64,000 nt of DNA from Gracilariopsis chorda (taxonomy: Eukaryota; Rhodophyta; Florideophyceae; Gracilariales; Gracilariaceae), in NCBI GenBank assembly GCA_003194525.1, contig NBIV01000015.1, positions 310,001-374,000 of the forward strand, given 5' to 3'. Every line of letters starts with the position of its first letter. The stretch's first letter is position 1. Under the pieces are notes generated by a model. It was not told the origin of the DNA. It ran no database searches and worked only from the letters and a program-made list of their open reading frames with translations. Shown here in pieces: positions 21,844 through 31,542 of this stretch. The translations under genes were made by a program, and so were the position numbers.

Positions 21844-22275
21844 ATGAAGAGAGAAGGGCAACGTCCAAGTTCTGGTGGGGTCCGATCTAGCTGTGGAGGT
21901 TACAGACCGAATTATGGAGGTGCCAGAGTGAATTCTGGAGGTGCCATGGTGAATTCTGGAGGGGTAAGACCCAATCCTGGAGGGTCCAGGGTGGATGTGT
22001 GGGGCGCAAGGCAGAACGCTGGATGTCGTCAGGTCAACAGTGGTGCAGCATGGCCAGGGGCTGAACGAACTCGACGATTACCAGTTCCTCCTGCTACAGA
22101 TGAAGTAGAGGTTGCTGAGGGCGGCGCGCACGCGCAAGGACCCATTGTTGCAGCCTCGGAAGAAGGCGAAATGACTCCTGCACCTAGGTCAGTCACAGTG
22201 ACAGATAGTGAAAACGTTGCTGAGGCGGGTGGTTCCATTGCCACAGCGCTACCAAATTCCTCTCCGGTACCTTGA
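21844..22275 (+). pseudogene. Gly-repeat protein at the 5' side of the Helitron
   Basis: From the ATG at 21844 (MKREGQRPSSGGVRSS) the frame encodes about seven 8-residue repeats of the type (V/A)RxNxGG, such as ARVNSGGAMVNSGGVRPNPG. The DNA repeats in 24-bp units around 21,880-22,000. The rest is acidic and ends at a stop after SSPVP. Similar RGG-like repeats bind RNA or DNA in other proteins; this is analogy only. It could be the N-terminal part of the Helitron protein or a captured gene. The open stretch is followed directly by the Pro/Glu-rich repeats. Confidence 0.5.
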
Positions 22276-22344
22276 TTTATCGAGTTCGTGAGAGGTCTTC
22301 CGTCTCACATTCCTCCCCTCCCGATGCCTCCACCTCTCCCACTG

Positions 22345-22660
22345 ATGCCTGCAGAACAGATGCCCGTTGCAATGGAATTGGAAGAGGATGAGATCAATCC
22401 TGCTTCCTCACAGCCCCCGCCGCCACAGCAGCCTGCTCTGCCACAAGGTGAACAGGAGGAAGAACAGATGCCCGTCCCCATAGAAGTGGAAATGGAGGAG
22501 ATCAACCCGTCTCCCTCACACCCGTCGCAGCACCCTGCTCTTCCGAAAGCTGAAGAACAAGAGCAGATGCCTGTTCCCATGGACGTGTAAGAGGATGGGA
22601 TCACTCCTGCTCCTTTATAGCCGCCACAGTAGCCGCCACAGCAGCCGCAGCCGCCACAGC
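22345..22660 (+). repeat. Three imperfect tandem repeats of about 100 bp encoding an acidic Pro/Gln-rich motif
   Basis: Each unit encodes a variant of EQMPVPMELEEDEINP followed by Ser/Pro/Gln and PALPKAE. Two units are open in one frame; the third contains stops (after PMDV). A CCGCCACAG microsatellite follows at about 22,620-22,670. Confidence 0.75.
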
Positions 22661-22819
22661 AGCAGCTTGATATGACCATCATGCAGTCTGCTGGACGTCC
22701 GGATCGAGGACTGTATCGCGTGTACTACGCGTGGGATACAGTAGCAGCTGAAGCTTGAAATTATCCAGCAATCTGTGCAAGCTTTTCAGAGTTTGAGACG
22801 CTCTCAACTGCGGGTCAAA

Positions 22820-23316
22820 GGCGATGCGAAAGATGCGGCGAGCACGCACACATGCTCTCCTCCTGCCCGTACCAGAACTGGATATTGAAAAGTCATAGCT
22901 GTGAATATTGCGGTTCTGTTTTTCTTGGCAAAGAGACTACCGGAGTGTGCTGTGAAATGAGAAGAATGTCGGGATGGGACGTCACGTTCCGCAGAAGCCG
23001 TAGCGACGAGTTGGTTCGCATTATTTATAGCCTGTGACCATTTCAATCCCATTTCCTCAACTTGAATACACTCTTCGTGACAACGCAAGCGTTCATGGAT
23101 ATGTCATACGTGATGGGAAGCGGTCTCTCCTTTGTCACACTTGAGGGCAGCGCAGCTCTCGCTTTCCCTACGCAGAAACAGAACCAGAAGAACACGCGCT
23201 ACAGCTTTCTGTGGGGTACCAGTCCTCCTCCATTGGACCCACCGCACTACGCTCGTGATAACCTGCATGCATTCATTCAAGATATCAAATTAAGAGAAAT
23301 CGTTCCCAAGTTGTAG
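22820..23316 (+). pseudogene. Helitron N-terminal zinc-finger segment
   Basis: The frame contains CERCGEHAHMLSSCPY and SCEYCGSVFLGKETTGVCC, matching the C-x2-C and closing Cys-Cys pattern of the zinc finger that starts many Helitron replicases. After an in-frame stop near 23,035 it continues with PTQKQNQKNTRYSFLWGTS and HAFIQDIKLREIVPKL. It lies immediately upstream of the Rep domain, as in canonical Helitrons. Confidence 0.7.
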
Positions 23317-23705
23317 GATGTGATCCAGCCCAAGCAAGAAGTGGTGGGTGAGCGGTTCCGATCCATGCAAAGCGTGCAAGAACAACAACAGAATGTGGAG
23401 ACTGCCATGGAAATCAGCGTGCAAGCAGCAGAACAAGGAGTAGTTGTACGTGGATACGAAGGAACTCAAAGTGCTACATTCATTGCTCCTCATCCAGGTG
23501 CAGGCCCTCTCCCTGGAGATGTTCCTGGTGGGGGGCCAACCATGATGGGAACGTTCGTTGTGGATCCCACTGGTCTGTAACGAGTGGAGTCTCAAGTACA
23601 GCGCTTGGTAGAAGGAACCCTAACAAAAAAGCACGCCATAGTGATGAATGCTGCTGCTACTGCTGCTGGAGATGTGGCGATTGTGAATGCACAAACAATG
23701 CGCAA

Positions 23706-24560
23706 GTGCGGTACCGACTTCTAAAATCCACATCCACACTTGCAAAGAATGCCACTTTCCCTCTTCTCTACCCGTACGGGGATCAGAACGAACGGTTTGA
23801 CATCGGCCTGTTTCTGGACGCAAGGAACTCCACACAGCAGAGCTCAAATCTCAACGTCAACGAGTGGAAGCTCCGAAAGCTCATCTGAGCTGAGAACGTG
23901 AAGAGCCGACTGTACTCAGACAATATCCTTCTAAACAGTGGAACGTTGATGCAGATGTGGATGCTTCGCACCCACAAAAACATTGAGGACATGTGACTGC
24001 GTTTAATGGATAGAAAGCAACAGGCGCGCATGATACAGGAGCAGGATATCCAGCAAGCACAGAAGCAAACTGGCCAAGTGTCACAATCCCAGTTCGCGCA
24101 AATGGGAGGTATGTTTCTGCCCGAACAGTCAGTGAACTCAGCAGCGTACTGGAAAAACGAACGCATGGATTTACAGGCAATCGTGGCGCAGCGAGGACCT
24201 CTCTCACTCTTCATTGAAATAAACATGTACATCTGACCAGAGGACATCATGTGTATTGGGATGGACACCCCCAATCGTAGCACATTGACGTCACAGAGTA
24301 ACCGCCCTCGACCATTTGACCGACCGGATCCGATTGAAAGTCTGTACAACCAGTATGCCAATGAAATCATGAAGGACTTGGAGAAGGACTCGGAGCACAT
24401 CTTTGGAATGAAGTGTTTGGAGCTTGCATCAAAGCTTGTGTTTCAAGAACGCAAAGTGCCTCATCACCACATGCTCGTGTGGCTCGAAGGCGGCGTGATT
24501 GGAGACATTGACGTGATAGACGAACTGATTCGTGCAGAAATGTCCCTTCCCGTTGAATAA
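23706..24560 (+). pseudogene. Helitron Rep domain (HUH endonuclease), N-terminal half
   Basis: TFPLLYPYGDQNERFDIGLF is the Helitron_like_N block. After stops it continues with LQAIVAQRGPLSLFIEINMYI and then LVFQERKVPHHHMLVWLEGG. The latter holds the HUH motif (His codons at 24462-24470) that binds the metal ion of the nicking centre. In-frame TGA stops interrupt the frame near 23,886, 23,994 and 24,234, so it is a pseudogene. The reading direction and order agree with the helicase downstream. Confidence 0.8.
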
Positions 24561-24586
24561 GACGTCTTCGTAGCCTTATTCGGTCC

Positions 24587-25402
24587 ATGCAGAGTCATCG
24601 CCACTCCCCCTATTGCCGAATTAGCGCTGGGCGATGCAAGTTTGGATACGACAGCAACATGGTTGTGCCAGAGACGTACATTGAAGAGGGCTCGAATCGA
24701 GTGAGCTACCGCAGAAGAAGGCAACAAGACCTCAACATTATGCCGTACAACACAACTCTGACCAAGAAGTACTGCTCCCCTATCAACTTAGAACGCACGC
24801 AAGGAGGTGGCGCAGTGGCCTATCTTATGAAGTAAGCCTTTAACAAGCCCAAAGCTCAGGAGGTGGTGCTCAATGTGAGTGGTGCTAATGAGAAATGCAC
24901 ACATAGCGAGCAGCAACAATAGCCGCAGGTGCAGAACGACATTCGTGCATACATGCGAGCACGTGTGGTGGGCGCCGTCAACCCAGCTTGGAGAATTTTC
25001 GAGTTTCGACATGTTCACATCGTACCTAAAGTAGAGCAACTGGCCATTCACTTGGAAGGAGAGCGAAAGTTTCTGCTCAAAGGTCCAAATCAAATCCATT
25101 CTTCACCGCCACCGTGTACGTTGGAGAGATACTTTGCAAGGCCCGAAGCATATGCGAGCCTAGATTACCTTTCGTACTTTGAAATAGTGCGATTGTATCG
25201 CACGATTCCTGCCCGTGGGTCTACCCAATACAATGGAGACAGCACTCAGTTGCCCACAGACGACTGCGATCCGCCTATGTACGTGGTAGAGCGCACAGAA
25301 GACGAGCAGTGCGTCCCAAGGATCAGAATTGTGTCAGGGTGTGAGATTGAGCGTTTTTGCTCTTCAGTTGCTCCTCCTGAATCACGGCTCGAGCTCATAT
25401 GA
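24587..25402 (+). pseudogene. Helitron Rep domain, C-terminal half
   Basis: The frame carries CKFGYDSNMVVPETYIEEG, VSYRRRRQQDLNIMPYN and LTKKYCSPINLER, then GGGAVAYLMK. These correspond to the conserved YRRR, VPYNPxLLxKY, HINVE and AIKYLFKY blocks of Helitron Rep. The continuation has AWRIFEFRHVHIVPKVEQLA, equivalent to the EAxWRIFxFxxHxxxPxVxxL block that contains or adjoins the catalytic tyrosine region. Stops near 24,833 and 24,919 interrupt it. Confidence 0.78.
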
Positions 25403-26601
25403 AGACGCCAGGAATTCTAACGGAAAAAAGTATGAAGCTTATCGTGAAACTGCGATCGCAAGTGGAGTGCTCGCGGACAGATCCGAGTTTAGTATTGTAT
25501 TTCAAGAAGCAGTGCAGATCTATAGCACGCCATACGTCTGATACCAACAAGGCGCAGAACCAGAGCAAATGGCCGTGGGAGGCGCTATGTGGCGACATAA
25601 ATACAGTGGATGAGCAGCAACGAAATCAAGAAAGGCATCGAAGTGTGGTGGAGATCTTAAACTGGCACGGTGGACGACTGCTACGCGATCATAGCTTCTT
25701 CTTACAACATCTACAGCAGAATGAGGCAGCATTGACTGATGCAAATCGAGCTACAACAACTCGAGACACGCGCGTGGTACGTAATGCGTCAATTTTGCAG
25801 TCAAGGTACGCCACCTTAAAAAATCACCAAAGACAAGTTATTGACACCGTCATTGCCACATTGCAACAAGGACAAGCGCTTCAGGAACGAACAAGCACTC
25901 CGGGAAAGATGTTCTTTGTGCAAGGATTCGCAGAAATGCGGAAGACATACGTGCTCAACCTCCTTCGCGATATCGGTGAGTCGGAAGGATTGCTCGTCCA
26001 AATTACTGCTACGACAGGCATTGCAGCTTCGTTGTACGAAGGTGGCCGCACTTTGCATAGCCTGCTCGTAGAGGAAGTAGCTGCTAGGGACAGAACAAGC
26101 AGCTCTACAGCCACTTTGTCCAAGTACGGTCCCCGATCTCAACGTGCAGAACTGCTACGTGAAATACAACTGCTCGTCTTGGATGAGGCGACCATGCTCT
26201 CAAGAAAGCTATTTGAACTCATGGATACGTTGCTCAAAGATCTTCGCTGCAGTGGAATGCGAAAACCGTCTCCGTCTGGGGCCTTGACCATCGTTATATC
26301 CGGAAGCGTCTTTCAGCTGCTTCCAGTGTTGCCGCAGGTGTACATGGAGGCTGAGCGAAGTGGAAATGTGAGACGAGTTTACACAAACATTCTCAACGAG
26401 TTGCCGTGGAAGAGTGATCTGCGGACATTGTGCTCGGTTCAAGTGCTGTACCTCACCGAACAAGTACGCCAAGCCGATGATCCAGGATTTGCGTCGCCGT
26501 TAAACTCACCGAAATTCAAAAGAATCCACCAAACCGCCAGCCGTGAAGAACAAGGCCGGTGGAGGAGGGATTATTGCGTTAAAATAGAGAGATTGGTGTA
26601 G
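25399..26601 (+). pseudogene. Helitron PIF1-like helicase, N-terminal part
   Basis: A 400-codon open frame. LKNHQRQVIDTVIATLQQG precedes the Walker A region, here FVQGFAEMRKTYVLNLL; family members have GxxGxGKT, so two glycines are replaced and ATP binding is probably lost although the frame is open. ATTGIAASLYEGGRTLHSLL and the Walker B box LLVLDEATMLSRKLF follow, then IVISGSVFQLLPVLPQV (normally GDFxQLLPV). Similarity fades after LTEQVRQADDPGFASPLN near 26,510, before the Tc1-like insertion. Confidence 0.85.
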
Positions 26602-26665
26602 TTTACTTAACAGAACAGGTAAAGCATGCAATTTAAACTATAGAAAGCGCTTGTACACAGTTTTG

Positions 26666-27900
26666 TATGTGAAATATAAAATAGATCCACGACATTCAAT
26701 AAATCCGAAAAGTTCTGTACTGTATTTTGGCGCCTTTTGTTGTCATATTTGAAGCAAAACACGTCTAACACAACAACAAAGCCATGCTAAACAGTTCTTG
26801 AAGAAGAAATTTTATAACAACGTTGCAAATACTGCCTTGCAGTAAAGCGGTAACTGATAGAGAAAAAGGCATCATTCTAGTCTTACGACATGAGCAACTC
26901 AGCGAGCGAGAAATTGCTGATGCTGTCGGTCGGTCCAGGGGAGCTGTTCAAAACGTTTTGAACAACTCCAACAAATCCAAACGCAAGTATTCAAGAGCTA
27001 CCAACCATAAGCTTGCGGAAAAACAGAGCGTCAAGTCATTCGCAAAGCTCTTACTGTTGAGTCTATTGCCAATGACATAAGTCGTGCCATGCAACTATCT
27101 GACACAACCCCTCGTGTTCAGAAGATACTTCAAAATGTCCTTCACCTCAAGTACAAGAAAATGATGAGGGATACTTACATGAAGGCTTCACACAAAACTA
27201 GACGAATGAAATTTGCCAGGAAGTACCTTCAGTCAGAATCTATGGATTGGAACCATATTATTTTCAAGGATGAAAAAAAGTTTTATCTGGAAGGACCTGA
27301 TGGCAATTGCATGTATTGGCATTACTTACGAACTGAACCAAGGTGGTTATCTAAACGAAACATGGGAGGAGGATCTGTAATGGTTTGGGGAGCAATTTCT
27401 AACTACAGTGCTTTGCGGGTAGTGGAGCTAAACCGTAGTCAGAACTCCACTGACTATGTAAAAATATTTGATGAGAACCATCTACCGTTTAAAGCGGAAG
27501 AAATAGGAGAAAATTGGACTTTGGTTCATGGTGGGGCTTCCATTCATCGTTCTAGGGTCACCAAAGAGTGGATAATACGCGAGAAGGTGGATGTTCTACA
27601 GTGACCTGCTCATAGTACGGAACTAAATTTAATCAAAAATGTCTGGGGTACTATGGTTCGAGATGTCTACCAGGGTTTCAAGCACTTTGAAACTGTAGAA
27701 GAGCTTGGTGCGAAAATTGAACCAGTTTGGAATAATATCGATGAAGCTCTTATAAGGAGGCTTTACCATTCTATCAATAACCGTCAACTGTTTGTGCTGG
27801 ACGCAAATGGTTGGACATCTGGCTATTGATTGTGTTTTTTTGGCTAGGAAGTGCTTTTTGGACTTATTGAATTTCGTGGATTTATGGGATATTTCACATT
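26666..27900 (+). mobile_element. Tc1/mariner-type DNA transposon (DD34E), decayed, inserted in the Helitron helicase
   Basis: Terminal inverted repeats of about 46 bp are visible: 26667-26712 and the reverse complement of 27854-27899 agree at 39 of 46 positions. A TA dinucleotide stands at 26666-26667 at the left end; the expected TA at the right end reads TT, a likely later change. The element is about 1.24 kb, a usual size for Tc1/mariner. The transposase gene lies between the repeats. Confidence 0.85.
26823..27829 (+). pseudogene. Tc1-like transposase
   Basis: The N-terminal helix-turn-helix is LSEREIADAVGRSRGAVQNVL. A frameshift lies between about 27,020 and 27,090, after which the frame continues with RVQKILQNVLHLKY. 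The catalytic core shows IIFKDEKKFYLEGPDG (first Asp present), NMGGGSVMVWGAIS, and LVHGGASIHRSR where the second Asp of xDNAxxH is Gly. A stop at 27602-27604 replaces the usual Trp before PAHSTELNLIKNVWG, where the Glu of IENVW is Lys. Spacing between the second and third catalytic positions is exactly 34, so DD34E. Two of three catalytic residues are lost; it ends with NGWTSGY. Confidence 0.88.
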
Positions 27901-28032
27901 TTAATGCCTAAACTTGTTGTTGTTTGAGATTTACTTCGTTACTTCGGTACTATCATTTTGAATACTGCTGTATACCATCTTCTATTAGCTACTTATTCGA
28001 CTTTGATGTGCTCTTTGTGAGCTAGACCGGCG

Positions 28033-28815
28033 GTGTACTGGACTTATTTGAATTTAGCGGAGTATACGTTCCATTGCGCGCAACACAATATCCAACAACG
28101 CTCCACTACCACTCAGATCTACCGGTGGCATGCAAACGGCTTACGAATTCCTGTGGAATTAGCTCACAACACGACAGACAGAGGAAGTGGATCTCAGCAA
28201 AATGGTCATTGCGTCCAGAAAACAGTTAGTTGACGCAAACAGTACGGCAGCGCTCGGTCTGTTTCCTGGTGATCACTTTACTCTTCCGTCAGTGAAAACA
28301 GTGCAACCTGACCGTAGACAGAACCCAAAGCCCGGCGTCACCAATTATTTTGTTCCTGAGTTTGCATATCAGCATGAACCTATGGAGTATAACATCATAA
28401 ATTGGACTTGACGATTAGTGTGACGATTATGGTGATTCGGAACGTGTATCCTGCTGTGGTCAATGGAAAGCTGTTAGTGGTCGTGGGTTTCGATCAGTTT
28501 ACAATGCAGGTGGCTTGATTCGACGAAAAAGGACAAGTGCTGGAACAACAGCCCTTGCATCGTATCGACTTCCAGTTGTATTTTTCAAACGTTTGCATGA
28601 TTCGGAGGCAGCTCCTTATTTGTCTTGAGTCTGCATATACCGTTCAGAAAGGGCAAGAAAAGATCTGGGATGGCTTGATGGTGGATGTGCGATCCAAATT
28701 CTTCTATGCTGGTCAGTTGTATGTCGCAACGACCATGTGCTGCTTCTACATGACCCGCAGCGTACACGGAAATGTACAAATACTTCATCCCAAGCCCATG
28801 GATATCAAAAATTAA
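28033..28815 (+). pseudogene. Helitron PIF1-like helicase, C-terminal part
   Basis: After the insertion, helicase sequence resumes: HANGLRIPVELAHNTTDR, then ALGLFPGDHFTLPSVKT (family: LLPGEETTYLSSD). RNVYPAVVNGKLLVVVGFDQF and ESAYTVQKGQEKIWDGLMVD follow (family: SFAMTINKSQGQT), then FFYAGQLYVATTMC (family: VFSHGQLYVALSR). Stops and small shifts interrupt it. It is on the same strand and in the right order to be the other end of the helicase at 25.4-26.6 kb. Confidence 0.78.
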
Positions 28816-29059
28816 TTTGTGGGTAAGGCCATTCAGATTTGCATCTTTTCACAACTGTTATCATATTTTTGTCGGTCTTCATTCATTAAATTGAACTACT
28901 TCTTTCTGTATTTGCTTTATCCACCCGTTTGTCTTCCCACCGCCTTTTATCAATCCTCCACCGCGGCGTGCAGCGCTACGCGCGGACGAAGGCTATTTCC
29001 TCTTGTATGACCTAACTGAGGATCTTAAAACCTCACTCTTTATGATTTGCTCATGTATG
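28816..29059. other. Stretch after the Helitron helicase, no gene seen
   Basis: A GC-rich segment at 28,961-29,005 (around GCGTGCAGCGCTACGCGCGG) is related to 29,445-29,492. The Helitron 3' end probably lies near here but no clear hairpin plus CTRR was located. Confidence 0.4.
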
Positions 29060-29245
29060 AGGGGGGTGTTGTTGACTGATGAGAAGCGTTGCGCTACAAA
29101 ATCGCTTTTCATCTCCCCGTCTGCGCATGCAAAACAACTATTTGATGCAACGCCTCCTTATCATTAAAGACATTTGGCAGCAGCAGCAGCGTCAAAGCTG
29201 GCTGCTTAGTGGCTGAAACTTCTATAATGACTGCAGACCAGCCAT
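29060..29245 (+). repeat. Direct repeat copy B on the right of the Helitron
   Basis: Related to 20,868-21,090 in the same orientation (GTTGTTGACTGATGAGAAGC, CGCATGCAAAAC, CAACGCCTCC, CAGCAGCAGCAG, ATAATGACTGCAG). Together the two copies bracket the Helitron. Confidence 0.75.
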
Positions 29246-30621
29246 TTGCCGAAAGCATAGTGCCGCGATTTTCTATCATTAGCTGGCACTGCAGTCAATG
29301 TAGGGACCTGCACGAAAATCGCTACGGCTCTAGATGCTCTAGGCGCCGCGGCTCCTCGGGGTTCTAGGAGCGCTATTGCGAGAGCAAGCAAGCAAAGTGG
29401 TCTGAAAGCCTCCGAACGCTAGTAAATCCACAAAGCTACAAAAACAACGCGGCGCGCAACGCCGCCCACGGCCGAAGGCCGTTTCTACTTGTCCCTTCTC
29501 TCTCTAACCTAAGGATAAGTGCAACAATGACCTTTGCACCCCCTAAATATTTAGTAAAATGCACGATTTCGTTTTTTTGGCGCAAACTACGCCAGCACCC
29601 AAAATCGTGCTTCACATTCATTTTTTGAGCCTTTTGGTACGCCAACTCTTTGCACCAATGATAATCAAACGTTTTGGACAACCAAAACGTTTGATTCTCA
29701 GGTTTGTCACCGCTCAAGCTCCGGCCCTATCACTCTTTCCTGCAGGCAAGATGCAGACGTCACAACTGCAGGAAAGTGTGGTAAAGCCGAAGGCCCTTCT
29801 TACCCTTGTTTGCTTTCCTAAGGTTTGTCAAGAACTTTGTGGCCACTGTCTAACGACACTGAGTATGCTTTGTGCTCTTCTTTCACTTACGGATGCAACT
29901 TCTGGAGGCAAGTACGGCTTGTCTTGGGACATCGCAGCACGAAGAGTTCCAGTGTCCTTCACCCGCCCTCTCCAGCTACAAACTGCTAAGCCTAAGGAAA
30001 CATACGATGCTACAGAATGCAGCTTCGAGACATGTTACAAAAGAACTCGGACATAACCACTTTCGCCTTTCTAGCGTCCTGTTCTCACGACCATTCGACT
30101 GCTCACTACTCACTGAGTATAGGGGTAATCGTGCTCGATATCTTTGTTCTCTCCATTACGCCTTGTGTGTGTGAAAGGTGATTGGAAGGGAGTGTATAGA
30201 TACAGTTCGGGCGACTATCCGTAACTTTCGCGCTATACCGAAATCAAGTCTATACCCAATGACATTCCAGCGCTTCTCTATCCATCCGAAGAATGTTGGT
30301 CAAATACGAGAACTGCATCTACTCGCATCGTGTCATGCGTCGCAACCAAATCGCTGCAACTGTATGCCATGGGTCGGGAGCACTGAACACCACTAGGAGC
30401 TCCGCTTCCCGAAAAGGATTCAAGAAGATCTGAGCTTCCAAGACCAACTGAAACGGGAGGAAATAAGGTGACAGATAATATAAGATAATGGCCGTGAAAG
30501 TCAGTAGCTTTTCGTTGGAGAGATATTCGTTGACTGAGATTGTGTGCATGTAATCATAAAACGTTTGAAATATTATTCAACACGAGTTGTTTGCTTCCTC
30601 ACTAAACCAGAACAAAGCTTT
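29246..30621. repeat. Hairpin-rich intergenic stretch, no gene seen
   Basis: A GC palindrome (ACGGCCGAAGGCCGT) lies near 29,468. A perfect 15-bp hairpin with a 4-base loop occupies 29663-29677 and 29682-29696. Another inverted repeat around 29,559-29,617 pairs GCACGATTT with AAATCGTGC. The rest, to 30,621, has ORFs of 60-165 codons without recognisable patterns. Confidence 0.6.
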
Positions 30622-31542
30622 CTACCGATATGTTGTCGCGGTTTCAGTCTGAAGGTCCCACTCTTCCACGATACCTTCCACGTGAGCCAGACCTACGACG
30701 CCAACGATGACGCTCTTTTCCTTAGGCAACTCTTGAGCTGCTTTGATCAAGTTTTCGGTCATGATCACATCACGCTCGTACAGAATAGCACGCGCAATGT
30801 TGGGTGCGAACATTCGCATTGGTTCTATTAGTTGGTGGACGGTGTCCCTATCGATAAGCTTTCCCAACTTTTCTTGACCTTGTTTTACATCTCCAGACGC
30901 AATAGCATGAAATGCCTCTCCGAGCTTTCTTTCCACGGGTGATTCTGGTGACTTCACCTTAGAGCGTGCCATCAAAATGGTCATGATTCGTGCCACGTCA
31001 AAGTCGTCACGAAATGCCTCTGCGAGCCTCTGCATTGTGATTTGCAGTTGCTGGTCACCGAGTATAATAGGAACCGTTAGACGTTCTGCAGTGTCTATCG
31101 CGGCCCTGAACTCTAATCCACTAGCAAATCCTAGTCGATGTAATGAGCGATAAACGCTGTCCATTCCAAGTTCTACAAGCCCCGCGAGAGGATTCCGACG
31201 TTGCGCAAGAATGTGCAGTGCATGCGAGAGCAATGACTCGTCAGGTGCAGATGCTGCCCTCTTAATGCGATCAAATCTTCCATGATCAAGTTCAAGGAAA
31301 ACAGCTCCCAGCGAGCCTTTTTCGTGTTCTCGGATTATTAAGTCTCGTGCTGCGTTGGCAGAGGCTTCAGCTATGTGCATTGTGCCCAGAAGATGAACTG
31401 TTGCGTCTTTGGATTTCAGTACTGCTGTGGTCGGTGATACATATGAATGCTTGTTTCGTAATGGTGGCATGCAGTTCTGGATTCCACAGCGAAAGCTCAT
31501 GATACTATGCGAGCTAGTTAACACCGCTCGGAGCAACGCCAT
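30622..31542 (-). CDS. TraB/PrgY-family protein
   Basis: 306 residues from the ATG at 31542. The TraB fold signatures are present: HLLGTMHIAEASA (residues 50-62, with the GxxH motif), VFLELDHGRFDRI (81-93, ExDxxR), a GDQQLQITMQRL block (about 187-198) and VGVVGLAHVEGI near the C terminus (GxxHxxGI). Members in animals (TRABD), plants and archaea are thought to be Tiki-like metal-dependent enzymes; TRABD-type proteins often sit at mitochondria or chloroplast membranes. The first 35 residues carry Arg, Ser and few acidic residues, which could be an organelle targeting peptide. No strong C-terminal membrane span is seen. Substrate is unknown. Confidence 0.88.
   Translation of the reverse strand: MALLRAVLTSSHSIMSFRCGIQNCMPPLRNKHSYVSPTTAVLKSKDATVHLLGTMHIAEASANAARDLIIREHEKGSLGAVFLELDHGRFDRIKRAASAPDESLLSHALHILAQRRNPLAGLVELGMDSVYRSLHRLGFASGLEFRAAIDTAERLTVPIILGDQQLQITMQRLAEAFRDDFDVARIMTILMARSKVKSPESPVERKLGEAFHAIASGDVKQGQEKLGKLIDRDTVHQLIEPMRMFAPNIARAILYERDVIMTENLIKAAQELPKEKSVIVGVVGLAHVEGIVEEWDLQTETATTYR

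Larger units (their letters stand above)
21800..28815 (+). mobile_element. Decayed autonomous Helitron (RepHel), split by a Tc1-like element
   Basis: On the plus strand the Helitron order is recognisable: an N-terminal zinc-finger part (about 22.8-23.3 kb), the HUH replication initiator (23.7-25.4 kb), and a PIF1-type helicase (25.4-26.6 kb) continued at 28.0-28.8 kb after an insertion. In-frame stops divide the N-terminal, Rep and middle parts into at least seven open pieces, so it is inactive. The upstream Gly-rich and Pro/Glu-rich ORFs (21.84-22.6 kb) may be its 5' coding part. The ends (5' TC, 3' hairpin and CTRR) were not located, so the limits are approximate. Confidence 0.82.

Noticed and set aside
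22305-22682. Gly/Cys-rich minus-strand frame
   Set aside because: Antisense of the Pro/Gln tandem repeats.
28978-29260. Possible Helitron 3' end
   Set aside because: GC palindromes are present, but no hairpin followed by CTRR was convincing, so no terminus was called.
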